64,000 nucleotides of DNA from SM23-73-3 sp964580215 (GTDB lineage Bacteria; Zixibacteria; MSB-5A5; SM1-73). Both the position numbers and the translations under genes were made by a program. Positions 39,913 to 49,129 of this stretch are shown here, piece after piece. The first letter of the stretch is position 1, and every line of letters begins with the position of its first letter. The stretch lies in the NCBI GenBank assembly GCA_964580215.1, contig CAZOJT010000006.1:1-64000 (forward strand), in the 5' to 3' direction. Below the pieces are notes generated by a model, which was given only the letters and a program-made list of their open reading frames with translations, was not told the origin of the DNA and ran no database searches.

Positions 39913-40461
39913 ATGTCATATAACGCCAAAAAATCCATATCCCAGCCTTCTGCCATCTGCCTACTGCCTACTGTATACTGTATACTGTTTACTGCCTACT
40001 GCCTACTACTTTTTACATCCGGATGCGGTGTCTACTCCTTTTCCGGTTCCGGGCTATCCGGAATCAACACCATAGCCATACCTCTGTTTGACAATCAAAC
40101 CCGGGAATATGGCATTCGGGAAGCGCTTACCGAAAAAATCGCTGAAAGGTTCGTCCAGGACAACACCCTCAAAGTGGTCAACGAAAAGATAGCAGAATCC
40201 ATTTTACACGGGGTGATCACCAAATATATAAGAGAAGCCCATACCTTTGATGAACAAGAAAACATCGAAGAATACATAGTCAGAATCTGGGTGAAGGTGA
40301 CCTTCGAGGAGAAGAAGAACAAAAAGGTTATCTGGAAGGAGGATAGCCTTCTTGGTTGGGGCATCTACTCGGCAGAGGACGAAACCGAGGATATGGGCAA
40401 AGAAAGAGCTATCGAGAAACTGGCAGAGGATATTGTGAACAAAATTGTAAAGGGATGGTGA
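39913..40461 (+). CDS. lptE: LptE-like LPS-assembly lipoprotein
   Basis: 182 residues. Signal peptide with lipobox FTSGC (C38), then GVYSFSGSGLSGINTIAIPL and FDNQTREYGIREALTEKIAE, the usual start of LptE proteins, which plug the LptD pore for lipopolysaccharide insertion in the outer membrane. The hydrophobic part of the signal peptide is encoded by a tandem ACTGCCT/ACTGTAT heptamer (39950-40010), so the export signal seems repeat-derived. No strong ribosome site before ATG 39913. porV-like gene follows. Confidence 0.7.
   Translation: MSYNAKKSISQPSAICLLPTVYCILFTAYCLLLFTSGCGVYSFSGSGLSGINTIAIPLFDNQTREYGIREALTEKIAERFVQDNTLKVVNEKIAESILHGVITKYIREAHTFDEQENIEEYIVRIWVKVTFEEKKNKKVIWKEDSLLGWGIYSAEDETEDMGKERAIEKLAEDIVNKIVKGW
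39950..40010. repeat. Heptamer array forming the lptE signal peptide
   Basis: About seven ACTGCCT/ACTGTAT/ACTGTTT units in the hydrophobic core of the signal sequence. Same words as 4854 and 21364. Confidence 0.9.
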
Positions 40462-40674
40462 ATTTCTGGGTCGAATAAGGTTCGATGACGGGATTTTCCA
40501 ACAGATGAAAGGATTAAACAAATAGCATTTTTAAATCTGTTTAATCTGTTGGGAAAAAACGTTGACTTTTGTAGCAAGTGGAAGTAAATTTGCACAATGT
40601 GACAAACGAAGAGATTTTTGGATAGGTAATACTTTATGGTTTATTAAAATCAAGCTTAAGATAAGGAATAAAAA

Positions 40675-41619
40675 ATGAAAAAAACAGTCGCATGTGGAAT
40701 TTTTGTATTGGGTTTGCTGTTTTTGATTTCGGTCACCTCCTGGGGGGTGAACTCTAAAGTGGGCACCACCGCCTACGGATTTCTCAAAATCGACGTCAGC
40801 GCCAGATCCACGGCAATGGGTGGAGCTTTTGTGGGACTGTCCGATGATGAGGCGGCTTTGTATTTCAATCCCGCCGGGCTGATTCAGATCGAGACGAAAC
40901 GCTTCTTCACCACCTATAACAACTACATCACCGATATCCAATCAGGCTTCTTGGGATATGTGCATCCTTATAGTGAAAATACCAGGCTGGGTGGTTCCAT
41001 TTCTTATTTCAATTATGGCTCTTTCACCAGGACAGATGCTGACGGTTCACCCCGAGGAACCTTCGGGGCATCAGATTTCGCTTTAGCGGTTTCCTTAACC
41101 AAAGGGATAAACTCTCAATTTAGCCTGGGTGCAACCGGAAAGTTCATCTATGAGAAGATTGAAGGATACTCCTCTGATGCTCTGGCTTTAGATTTGGGGA
41201 TTTTGTATATCTCCAGAGATACTCGTACTCGCATTGGCGGAGTGGGCCAGAACATAGGGAATCAACTCAAGGGTCACACTAAATCGCATAAGGATCCATT
41301 ACCTTCATCAGTTAAGCTGGGAATTTCTCATCACATGCGAGAGCTTCCCCTGATTGTAGCCTTTGATGTGGCCAAGCCCTTTGATAATGACATTTTCTTC
41401 AATCTGGGGGGGGAGTTCACCGCCTTCAAACCCCTTTATTTAAGATTCGGTTGGAGTTCCTTTGGCAAGAATTTCAAAACCGATTCAGACAAGGACAATT
41501 TGGCGGGCTTTGCCGCTGGGTTCGGGGTGACATGGAAAGTCTACCGCTTTGATTATGCCTATTCCTCCTATGCAGATTTAGGCGGGGTGCATAAGATTTC
41601 TATCTCAGGAGAGATTTAA
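40675..41619 (+). CDS. PorV/UPF0164-type outer-membrane beta-barrel protein
   Basis: 314 residues, SD AAGGAA, signal peptide about 1-24. GTTAYGFLKIDVSARSTAMGGAFVGLSDDEAALYFNPAGL is the classical start of the PorV/UPF0164 family (split here: SARSTAMGGAF and ALYFNPAGL), followed by alternating beta strands to a C-terminal strand ending KISISGEI. In Bacteroidota PorV is part of type IX secretion; family members without that system also occur, so its role here is open. Confidence 0.85.
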   Translation: MKKTVACGIFVLGLLFLISVTSWGVNSKVGTTAYGFLKIDVSARSTAMGGAFVGLSDDEAALYFNPAGLIQIETKRFFTTYNNYITDIQSGFLGYVHPYSENTRLGGSISYFNYGSFTRTDADGSPRGTFGASDFALAVSLTKGINSQFSLGATGKFIYEKIEGYSSDALALDLGILYISRDTRTRIGGVGQNIGNQLKGHTKSHKDPLPSSVKLGISHHMRELPLIVAFDVAKPFDNDIFFNLGGEFTAFKPLYLRFGWSSFGKNFKTDSDKDNLAGFAAGFGVTWKVYRFDYAYSSYADLGGVHKISISGEI

Positions 41620-41992
41620 ACCTTTTGTCCAATTTTCCTATGAATACATACGACGGACAAAGATTCGAAGACGTCTCCCATAACGAATCTCTGAGCCATC
41701 GGGATGGTCATATTTTTTTTCTCTTCATGGTTGGCGGTGAGGCCGCATCAACCAATTCATGAGACAAAGTAACGCATAAATCAAGAAGGGATTTTGTAGG
41801 TCCGAAATCCCCCATTTGGGGGTTTCGGACAGAAGAGCAAGAATTAAAAGATGAGTCTATCCCCCTCTCCATAAAATGGAGAGGGGGAACCAAGGGGGAG
41901 AGATAGCAGGTCTTTGCGAACATGGCTTGGCGAATGAACCATAAAAACTTAATCCTTTTTAAACCACAAACCAAAAAAAGGAGGTGAAAAGT

Positions 41993-42790
41993 ATGAACAA
42001 GCGTAACTTTCTGGTTCTGGCTCTTTTGAGCTTGCTTCTGGTGGGCTGTGGCACCCGAATTCCCTCCGGACATCACGGGGTGAAATATTTCCAATTCCGG
42101 GGGGGGACCCAGATGGGTAAAATCTACGGGGAGGGTTTCAACTGGCACCTGCCCTGGAATAACATCTTCGTCTATAAGACCCAGACCGATGAGAGATTGG
42201 AGAACTTACACGTTCTTTCATCTGACGGAGCTTCCATCGGGTTGGAGACCTCGGTCTGGTTTAGGCCCATTGTAGATAAATTGGATAGCCTTCAGATAAG
42301 GGTGGGACCTGCCTATTATGATGTGTTGATCGGTCCGGTGCTCAGAGGCGAGGCACGCAGCATCGTGGGCAGATACAAGCCGGATGAGATTTACAGCACC
42401 AAAAGGGAGATCATTTCCTCAGAAATCGTAGAGGCAGTCAGCGCAGTGCTGAAAGAGAAGTTCATAGATGTGGAAAACGTGATCATAAGAAATGTGGTGC
42501 TCCCTCCCAAGATAACTGAAGCCATAGATTACAAGTTAGCCGCGGACCAGGAACAACAAAAGATGAAGTTTGTTCTGCTCAAAGAAGAACAGGAGGCCAA
42601 GCGAAAAAAGATCGAAGCTCAGGGAATCGCTGATTTTCAACGGATCATAACTCAGGGGCTTACTGATAATCTTCTTCGGTGGAAGGGAATTGAGGCGACC
42701 ATAAAGTTAGCCGAAAGTCCCAACACCAAGGTCGTGGTCATCGGAAGCTCAGAATCCGGACTCCCTCTGATTTTAGGCGGTGAAAAATAA
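41993..42790 (+). CDS. SPFH/prohibitin-like lipoprotein
   Basis: 265 residues from ATG 41993, SD AAAGGAGGTGA. Lipobox LLLVGC with C19. SGHHGVKYFQFRGGTQMGKI, the SPFH body to ARSIVGRYKPDEIYSTKREI, and the coiled coil LAADQEQQKMKFVLLKEEQE match the prohibitin family, which forms ring-like membrane scaffolds. Anchoring by a lipid rather than a membrane helix is a little unusual. Followed by a strong terminator. Confidence 0.85.
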   Translation: MNKRNFLVLALLSLLLVGCGTRIPSGHHGVKYFQFRGGTQMGKIYGEGFNWHLPWNNIFVYKTQTDERLENLHVLSSDGASIGLETSVWFRPIVDKLDSLQIRVGPAYYDVLIGPVLRGEARSIVGRYKPDEIYSTKREIISSEIVEAVSAVLKEKFIDVENVIIRNVVLPPKITEAIDYKLAADQEQQKMKFVLLKEEQEAKRKKIEAQGIADFQRIITQGLTDNLLRWKGIEATIKLAESPNTKVVVIGSSESGLPLILGGEK

Positions 42791-42845
42791 CGAGGAAAAG
42801 ATTTTTCTTGAGCCAGAGCCGAATTTAGAGAGAAGCAATAGATTT

Positions 42846-42881
42846 GGGGCGGTGATCCCAGCCCTCACCGCCCCACTTTTT
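42846..42881 (+). terminator. Strong Rho-independent terminator
   Basis: GGGGCGGTGA/TCACCGCCCC perfect 10-bp stem with nine-base loop, then ACTTTTT, 55 bases after the prohibitin-like stop. Confidence 0.9.
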
Positions 42882-43004
42882 CATTCTATCTGATTCTTTC
42901 AAATCCGTATGAGTTAAGTAAGAGGTCTGAGTTTTTCGAGTCTGTCATAAGAGTTAATAAACGCCTCTCCATAACCGATCATATATAAAATGAGACCAAA
43001 ATTT

Positions 43005-43092
43005 GCGTAGCCAAGCCTTCATGGCTTGGAGGCAAACCATCCTTCGACATCCCGCCTTTGGCGGGAGACGAAGTGTAAAGGCTTGCCTACGC
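43005..43092. repeat. GCGTAG...CTACGC repeat with nested GC palindrome
   Basis: Outer GCGTAG/CTACGC, inner CCAAGCC/GGCTTGG, and a CATCCCGCC-TTT-GGCGGGA unit embedded before AAGGCTTGCC. Confidence 0.8.
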
Positions 43093-43252
43093 GTAAGCTA
43101 AGGAAAAAAGCAAAAAGACTGCCTCTAAATAGAGGATGGCTTAATTACACCACACGAGTGAATGCAAATGGATTAAAAATTTCTTTTTGTTTTTTTGGAA
43201 AGGTATAATATTTTGGATTGACTGTCACATGTTCCACAGGTGAGGTGAGACT

Positions 43253-44191
43253 TTGCAAAGATATGATTTGGCTATAGCCTGGTGCTGGGAATTCGACGCT
43301 GATTTTGTCTTCCATATAGATACCGAGTGTGGAAGAAGAGGACTTTTCTCGTATCTTATTCATCCCCATAATTTGTTTGAAACACTACATCGGATGGAGA
43401 ACAGGGAACTTCGGTTCAAAGTCTTTTTTGATCGAGCATCTGATCAGGAGGAGGATTTTGACCAGTTGGTGGATTTGATGCAGTATCGGAGGGTAAAGAT
43501 GATCAATGATGCTGATCGGGTTTTGTGGGCGATCGACAAAGCCACCATGCATAAGGAGTTTTCTTCAAACGGAATACACGTTCCCCACACCATCATACTC
43601 CCTCCCTGGGACAAACGTCCTCGACTAAATTCAATCCATCTGGACAGAGTGGGAACGCCCTTTGTGATCAAGCCAGCTTGTGGAGGGTGTGGTGATGGCG
43701 TGATCACTGATGCCCGAACCATGGAGGACGTTCAACAAACTCGACAGGAGTTCCCCGACGATAAATACCTGGTGCAGGAGAAGATCGATCCAGTTCAGAT
43801 AAATGGTCATAGAGCCTGGTTTAGAGTTTTCTTCGCATTTGGAGAAATTCTTCCCTGCTGGTGGGATGATCAGACCAAGATAGCAGACGTTTTATCGCCA
43901 TTAGAGATCGACAGAAAGATTTATTCTAATATAAAAAGCATCATGCGGCAAGTAGCCAAAATTTCCAAATTGGAACTTTTCTCCACGGAGATAGCCTTAA
44001 CCTCTCAAGGAAAGCTTCTGGTAATTGATCACGTAAACGATCAGGTGGATTTGAGGAAAAAATCGTCTCATTTCGATGGCATACCGAATGAGGTGGTGGA
44101 TCGGATTGTGATTAATCTGGTCGACTGGGTGGAGAAGCGTGTTCGCCGCACCTCCAATCGAAGGGAGCCTTCCCTGTGCGAAAAGATTTGA
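43253..44191 (+). CDS. ATP-grasp enzyme (glutathione synthase-like)
   Basis: 312 residues from TTG 43253 (AGGTGAGGTGAG upstream). TPFVIKPACGGCGDGV is the ATP-grasp phosphate-binding loop, YLVQEKID the hinge, and FSTEIALTSQGKLLVIDHVNDQVDLR the metal-binding C-terminal lobe. It should join a carboxylate to an amine or thiol using ATP; substrate unknown. Its end overlaps the next gene, suggesting co-translation with the hexosamine mutase. Confidence 0.8.
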   Translation: MQRYDLAIAWCWEFDADFVFHIDTECGRRGLFSYLIHPHNLFETLHRMENRELRFKVFFDRASDQEEDFDQLVDLMQYRRVKMINDADRVLWAIDKATMHKEFSSNGIHVPHTIILPPWDKRPRLNSIHLDRVGTPFVIKPACGGCGDGVITDARTMEDVQQTRQEFPDDKYLVQEKIDPVQINGHRAWFRVFFAFGEILPCWWDDQTKIADVLSPLEIDRKIYSNIKSIMRQVAKISKLELFSTEIALTSQGKLLVIDHVNDQVDLRKKSSHFDGIPNEVVDRIVINLVDWVEKRVRRTSNRREPSLCEKI

Positions 44192-45528
44192 TGGCAGGAA
44201 TTTCAGGTGTCAGAGGGGTAGTCGGAGAAAGTTTAACCCCGGATTTAGTGCTAAAATACTCCTCCGCCTTTGGGACCTTGTGTAAATCCGGAAAAGTGAT
44301 CCTGGGAAGAGATTCACGGGTCTCTGGGGAAATGGTCAGGTCTGCTGTGATCTCCGGACTTTTGTCAACCGGATGCCAGGTGATAGATTTAGGCATCTGT
44401 GCCACTCCCACCGTCGAGATAGCGGTCGAAGAACTGAAGGCAAAGGGAGGAATAATCATAACCGCCAGCCATAACCCCATTCAGTGGAATGCATTAAAAT
44501 TTGTGGGAGCGGATGGAATCTTCTTGGATGAAAAAAATAGTAGGAAACTTTTTGAATTAGTGAAAAGTGGCAGGATCAGATATAAAAGGTGGGACAGTCT
44601 GGGCAAGATCAGTTTCGATCATAGCTGGATTGAGAAACATATGGACAAAATTCTTAAATTAAGCTACATAAATCCGCAGAAGATAAGAAAAAGGAAATTT
44701 CGGGTGGTTCTGGACTGCTGTAATGGGGCGGGTGGAGTTATATCTCCACATCTTTTGAAAGCTTTAGGCTGTGAGGTAATTGAGTTGAATTGCAAAGTGG
44801 ATGGAAACTTTGCCCATGATCCAGAGCCAGTTCCCCGAAATTTGGTTTCCCTGTGTCAAGCCGTGAAGAAAAAAAATGCCGACTTAGGATTTGCCAACGA
44901 CCCGGATGTGGATCGACTGGCTATAGTGTCGGAGGAAGGAATACCGTTAGGAGAGGAGGCTACACTGGCCCTAACAACAAAGTTCATCCTGAGCCGCAAG
45001 CCGAAATCCAAGGTGGTGACCAACATCTCCACCTCCCGGATGATAGATGATATTGCTAAAGAATTTGGCTCTTTTGTGTATAGAACCAAAGTGGGCGAAG
45101 CCCATGTAGCCAGACGGCTAAAGGCTGTCAAAGGGATAATCGGGGGGGAAGGGAATGGAGGGGTTATCCTGCCTGAGTTTCACTATGGGCGGGATGCTTT
45201 GGTGGGAATGGCTCTGATCCTGGAGTATCTAACTGAATCCAAAGAACCCATCAGCCAGTTAGCCTCGAATCTGCCCCGATATTTTATGCTCAAAAAGAAG
45301 GCGAAACTGACCAGAAAGTTCGAAAAGAATTTACTCAAACTGAAAAGAAGATATTCCAGCGAGAGGATAAACTTAATTGATGGGGTGAGAATTGATTTTG
45401 AGAACTCCTGGCTACATATAAGAAAATCCAACACCGAACCTGTGGTGCGGGTGATAGCTGAAGCCAAATCGAAAAAAGAAGCATCGAAACTGGTGGCGGA
45501 TGCAGTCCAGATCATCGCCCAGGATTAA
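44176..45528 (+). CDS. glmM: Phosphoglucosamine/phosphohexose mutase
   Basis: 450 residues. ISGVRGVVGESLTPDLVLKY, active-site serine in ITASHNP (S98), metal loop NDPDVDRL, sugar loop GGEGNGGVILPEFHYGRDAL, phosphate loop RKSNTEPVVRVIAEA: all four functional loops of the alpha-D-phosphohexomutase family. The sequence style is closest to the GlmM group that makes glucosamine-1-phosphate, and glmS follows, supporting hexosamine synthesis. Start is GTG 44176, or ATG 44191 coupled to the upstream stop by TGATG. Confidence 0.85.
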   Translation: MRKDLMAGISGVRGVVGESLTPDLVLKYSSAFGTLCKSGKVILGRDSRVSGEMVRSAVISGLLSTGCQVIDLGICATPTVEIAVEELKAKGGIIITASHNPIQWNALKFVGADGIFLDEKNSRKLFELVKSGRIRYKRWDSLGKISFDHSWIEKHMDKILKLSYINPQKIRKRKFRVVLDCCNGAGGVISPHLLKALGCEVIELNCKVDGNFAHDPEPVPRNLVSLCQAVKKKNADLGFANDPDVDRLAIVSEEGIPLGEEATLALTTKFILSRKPKSKVVTNISTSRMIDDIAKEFGSFVYRTKVGEAHVARRLKAVKGIIGGEGNGGVILPEFHYGRDALVGMALILEYLTESKEPISQLASNLPRYFMLKKKAKLTRKFEKNLLKLKRRYSSERINLIDGVRIDFENSWLHIRKSNTEPVVRVIAEAKSKKEASKLVADAVQIIAQD

Positions 45529-45853
45529 AAACTAAATAGGAAAAATCCTTGTGGTCGATCCGCTCCTCTTGACCCGAGGGCACAAAAATTGTCATTCTGA
45601 GCGTAGCGAAGAATCTACAAAAGGAGAGATGTTTCGCTTCGCTCAACATGACACCTAACAGCATGTAGGTCCGAAATCACCCGCCAATGGCGGGGGTTTC
45701 GGACGAAGTTGCTGAAAATTAAAGAAAAAAACTCTTCCCAATCCTCAAAAAAGACGTATCTTTAAATCGGAAACAAACCTTTTTCATCTTGGATGAAGAA
45801 ACTCAAACAAAGCAGTTGGAAGCTTTAGCCGGATCGATTACCAAGGAGCGAAT
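45529..45853. repeat. GTCATTCTGAG and GTCCGAAA repeats
   Basis: GTCATTCTGAGCGTAGCGAA ... GCTCAACATGAC at 45589-45652, then GTAGGTCCGAAA...TTTCGGAC around a CCGCCAATGGCGG palindrome at 45665-45703. No gene. Confidence 0.75.
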
Positions 45854-47680
45854 ATGTGTGGAATAATCGGATATGTAGGCAAAGAAAAAGCGGTTCCTCT
45901 TTTGGTTGAGGGACTGAAAAGATTGGAATATCGGGGATATGATTCAGCCGGAATAGCGGTGCTGGAGGATGGGGGATTGATATTTGAGAAATGTGCAGGT
46001 AAAATAAGTGCGCTTGAAGCTTTGCTTCAGAACAAGAAATTCAATAGCACCACCGGAATAGCTCACACCAGATGGGCAACCCATGGAGAGCCAACAGATG
46101 AAAACGCTCACCCTCACCTGGATTGCAAGGGCAACATTGCGGTGGTGCACAACGGTATCATCGAGAATTATCGTAGTTTAAGGGAGCTTCTAATTCAAAA
46201 AGGACACAAGTTCACCTCCGATACCGATACAGAAATTCTGGCTCATTTAATCGAGGAATACTACGACGGCGATCTTCTGGAAGCCACCCAGGCGGCATTA
46301 TCCCAGGTGGAGGGGACCTACGGCATTGCGGTAGTCTGCAAGGACAATCCCCACCAGATAGTGGCAGCACGCCATGGGAGTCCACTGGTGATTGGCACGG
46401 GAAAGGGAGAAAATTTTGTGGCATCAGACGTAGCCGCTATCCTGAGACATACCAATCGGGTGGTTTATCTGGAAGATAGGGAGGTGGCTTTGGTCGATCC
46501 GGACAGCTTTATCATCTCCACCGTGGACAAAACCGAGGTCACTCCACAGATTCAAGAGATCTCCTGGACTTTAGATCAGATTGAGAAGGGGGGATTTCCT
46601 CATTTCATGCTCAAGGAGATATTCGAACAGTCCACCACCCTGCGAAATGCCATAAGGGGCCGATTGAACTATGAAGAGGGAACCGCCCGTTTGAACGGAC
46701 TCAATTTACAGTACGAGGAGTTACATCTTATAGATCGGATAATCATCCTTGCCTGTGGCACCGCCTGGCATGCGGCTTTAGTGGGCGAATATATGATTGA
46801 GGATGCCGCCTTAATTCCGGTGGAGGTGGAATACGCCTCCGAGTTTCGGTATAGAAGCCCCATCATCAATGAAGGAACCATCGTCTTGGTGATAAGCCAA
46901 TCCGGCGAGACTACGGATACGCAGGCGGCACTCAGGGAGGCTAAAAGGAAAGGGGCGACGGTCTTAGGGATATGTAATGTGGTAGGAAGCACCATAGCGC
47001 GAGAAACTGATGGTGGGGTTTACATCCACGCCGGTCCGGAAATTGGAGTAGCCTCCACCAAAGCCTTCACCTCTCAGATGATGGTCTTGGCTTTAGTCTC
47101 CTTGCTTTTGGCTCGAATGAGGACCATGCCTTTGGAGAGGGGAAGAGAGATTATTGACGCCATTTATAATATCCCGGATCAGGTGGAGCAGATTCTCAAA
47201 AATGATTCTCACATCAAAAGCATCGCCGAAAAATATTATCAAAAGAATAACTGTCTGTATTTAGGTAGGGGTTTTAACTTTCCCATTGCCCTGGAGGGCG
47301 CCCTGAAGCTGAAGGAGATATCCTATATCCATGCCGAAGGTTATCCTGCCGCAGAGATGAAACACGGCCCCATAGCTTTGATAGATGAAAACATGCCGGT
47401 GGTGGTGATAGCCCTCAAAGACAAGGTGCATGATAAGGTTCTTTCCAACATAGCGGAGATCAAGGCGCGCAAAGGAAAAATTATTGCGGTTGCCACCCAG
47501 GGAGATAACGAGATTGCGGATAAGGTAGATCACGTCATATATATTCCCCATACTTTAGAACTCTTGACTCCTATCCTCTCGGTAATTCCTCTCCAGCTTT
47601 TAGCTTACCATATGGCGGTAATGCGAGAGTGTAACGTGGATCAACCCAGAAATTTGGCAAAAAGCGTTACGGTAGAATAG
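45854..47680 (+). CDS. glmS: Glutamine-fructose-6-phosphate aminotransferase
   Basis: 608 residues, SD AAGGAG. Makes glucosamine-6-phosphate from fructose-6-phosphate and glutamine, first step to UDP-GlcNAc. MCGIIGYVG exposes the N-terminal nucleophile Cys after Met removal; THTRWATHG-type motif (AHTRWATHGEP), then two SIS sugar-binding domains with CGTAWHAALVGEYMIE, SQSGETTDTQAAL and the terminal NLAKSVTVE. Full length and intact. No glmS ribozyme is visible upstream. Confidence 0.98.
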   Translation: MCGIIGYVGKEKAVPLLVEGLKRLEYRGYDSAGIAVLEDGGLIFEKCAGKISALEALLQNKKFNSTTGIAHTRWATHGEPTDENAHPHLDCKGNIAVVHNGIIENYRSLRELLIQKGHKFTSDTDTEILAHLIEEYYDGDLLEATQAALSQVEGTYGIAVVCKDNPHQIVAARHGSPLVIGTGKGENFVASDVAAILRHTNRVVYLEDREVALVDPDSFIISTVDKTEVTPQIQEISWTLDQIEKGGFPHFMLKEIFEQSTTLRNAIRGRLNYEEGTARLNGLNLQYEELHLIDRIIILACGTAWHAALVGEYMIEDAALIPVEVEYASEFRYRSPIINEGTIVLVISQSGETTDTQAALREAKRKGATVLGICNVVGSTIARETDGGVYIHAGPEIGVASTKAFTSQMMVLALVSLLLARMRTMPLERGREIIDAIYNIPDQVEQILKNDSHIKSIAEKYYQKNNCLYLGRGFNFPIALEGALKLKEISYIHAEGYPAAEMKHGPIALIDENMPVVVIALKDKVHDKVLSNIAEIKARKGKIIAVATQGDNEIADKVDHVIYIPHTLELLTPILSVIPLQLLAYHMAVMRECNVDQPRNLAKSVTVE

Positions 47681-47702
47681 AGTCACGCATATGCTGCCGG
47701 TC

Positions 47703-47755
47703 GCTTAGCCAAGCCTTTATGGCTTGGCTGGCAAGCCGTGAAGGCTTGCCTACGC
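47703..47755. repeat. GCTTAG...CTACGC three-way-junction repeat
   Basis: AGCCAAGCC/GGCTTGGCT and GGCAAGCC/GGCTTGCC hairpins, closing CTACGC. Confidence 0.8.
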
Positions 47756-47780
47756 GCTTGAATGGACTCTCGAATTGATT

Positions 47781-49127
47781 TCATGCCTTCTGAAGTTCTA
47801 AATATTCGGCCACCTTCTTTTGCAACTTAGCCATTTTTTCTGTCATCTCCTTTTCTCTCTTTTCCGTGGGTTCGCTCACTTTTTTTTCTAGCTTGTATCG
47901 CCAGTGTGCGACCGCTCCGTATTTTGCCACCTCATCCATTCTGTCTGTTCTAATTTGAACTTCCAAGAGTTTGCCTTCCCCAGTATTGACCGTAGTATGA
48001 ATAGATTGGTACTCATTTAGTTTCCTGTTGGTTATCCAATCTCTATATGGCTTACCGTTTTCATAAATACCTAACTCAGGTGGCCAGAGCCCTTTCACTA
48101 TATCCCAAGCCTTCCAGCAATCTTCCTCGCTATTAACAATTACACGGATGCCCAACGTATCAAAAATTTTCTCAAAATCAGTGTGAAACTTCTGCATTTT
48201 TTTATATATGCTATAAATGTGTTTCGGCCTCCCCTCGATTCTCGCCTGCAAATTCCACTTGTTAAACTCAGTATATAAATCATTTTTAACCTTCTCTATG
48301 TAGGCTTCTCTTTCCTCTCTTGTCTCCTTCAATTTTTCTGCTATTTTACGGTAATTGGCAGGCTCCAGATAACGAAAGGATTCATCTTCCAATGCCCATT
48401 TTGTTAACCAAAAACCAATTGCCTCTGCCACAAACGCGTGAACTCGCAAGCTCTCTTTAGCTATCAGTTTTCTCATGTTTTCGTCTTCTATCAGGTTCTC
48501 TAGTAGACACATCGTCGCAACCCTGTCAACCAGCTTGAAGATCAATACGTCCAATGACTTACAAGAACTTATGAAGAGTTGGATGAATCTTTTGAATGCG
48601 TCTAAGCCTGCCTTCTTCTTGACATATTCTTGCTTCGCTAACTCAATGATGGCTATATGGGCTGGATCGAGTTTGTCTTCTCGGCGCCTCTCATGCCTAC
48701 GATACTCTATTCTCCACGGAAGGGGCAATTCGAGCTTGTTAACGTCATAAATGTTTAAGAGGATCGATTTTATTGGCTTACCAAAGTCAGACGCGGGTTT
48801 TTTATCGGCTCTCGATTTCTCCTCAGGTACCGATTCTTCAATTGACTCCTGATTCAGTAGGTCAGACAAAAAAGCTGCGACTACCGCTGGCATATCAACG
48901 TTCAACTCAGCTAAAAGGAAAGCAGAAAATAAAGATCTTTTAACGTAAATTGGGATTTTTTCTTTTTGGTGAGCAATTTTTGGAAGGAAGACTTCAGAAG
49001 CGAGTCGATACGCCTTGTGAACGAGATCTATTTCGCGCTGACTATGTTCCTTTCCCAAAGAAGTCAACAACTTCGGATACAATTCCTGATTAGATAAATT
49101 ACCAATTTTATCGAGGGTGGTTTTCAT
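47781..49127 (-). CDS. RelA/SpoT-like nucleotide synthetase, hydrolase domain degenerate
   Basis: 448 residues. N-terminal half keeps the HD-domain shape (HKAYRLASEVFLPKI, FSAFLLAELNVDMPAVVAAFLSDLL, VLIFKLVDRVATM), but the HD pair of RelA/SpoT is SD (88-89) and the ED pair is lost, so hydrolysis should be dead. Synthetase half has ARIEGRPKHIYSIYKKM, FDTLGIRVIV with D323, RDWITNRKLNEYQSIHTTV and LLEVQIRTDRMDEV with catalytic Glu: all main synthetase motifs. TGS and ACT regulatory domains are absent. It begins two bases after a membrane-protein gene, so the two form a pair; a signalling or defence role is inferred. Confidence 0.8.
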   Translation of the reverse strand: MKTTLDKIGNLSNQELYPKLLTSLGKEHSQREIDLVHKAYRLASEVFLPKIAHQKEKIPIYVKRSLFSAFLLAELNVDMPAVVAAFLSDLLNQESIEESVPEEKSRADKKPASDFGKPIKSILLNIYDVNKLELPLPWRIEYRRHERRREDKLDPAHIAIIELAKQEYVKKKAGLDAFKRFIQLFISSCKSLDVLIFKLVDRVATMCLLENLIEDENMRKLIAKESLRVHAFVAEAIGFWLTKWALEDESFRYLEPANYRKIAEKLKETREEREAYIEKVKNDLYTEFNKWNLQARIEGRPKHIYSIYKKMQKFHTDFEKIFDTLGIRVIVNSEEDCWKAWDIVKGLWPPELGIYENGKPYRDWITNRKLNEYQSIHTTVNTGEGKLLEVQIRTDRMDEVAKYGAVAHWRYKLEKKVSEPTEKREKEMTEKMAKLQKKVAEYLELQKA

Positions 49128-49129
49128 AT

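Noticed and set aside
41638..41653. Further CGTATG mini-palindrome (TATGAATACATACGA)
   Set aside because: Only a partial match; the ends TTCG and CGCA are missing.
45529..45853. glmS ribozyme
   Set aside because: The sequence before glmS is made of dispersed repeats and lacks the ribozyme core.
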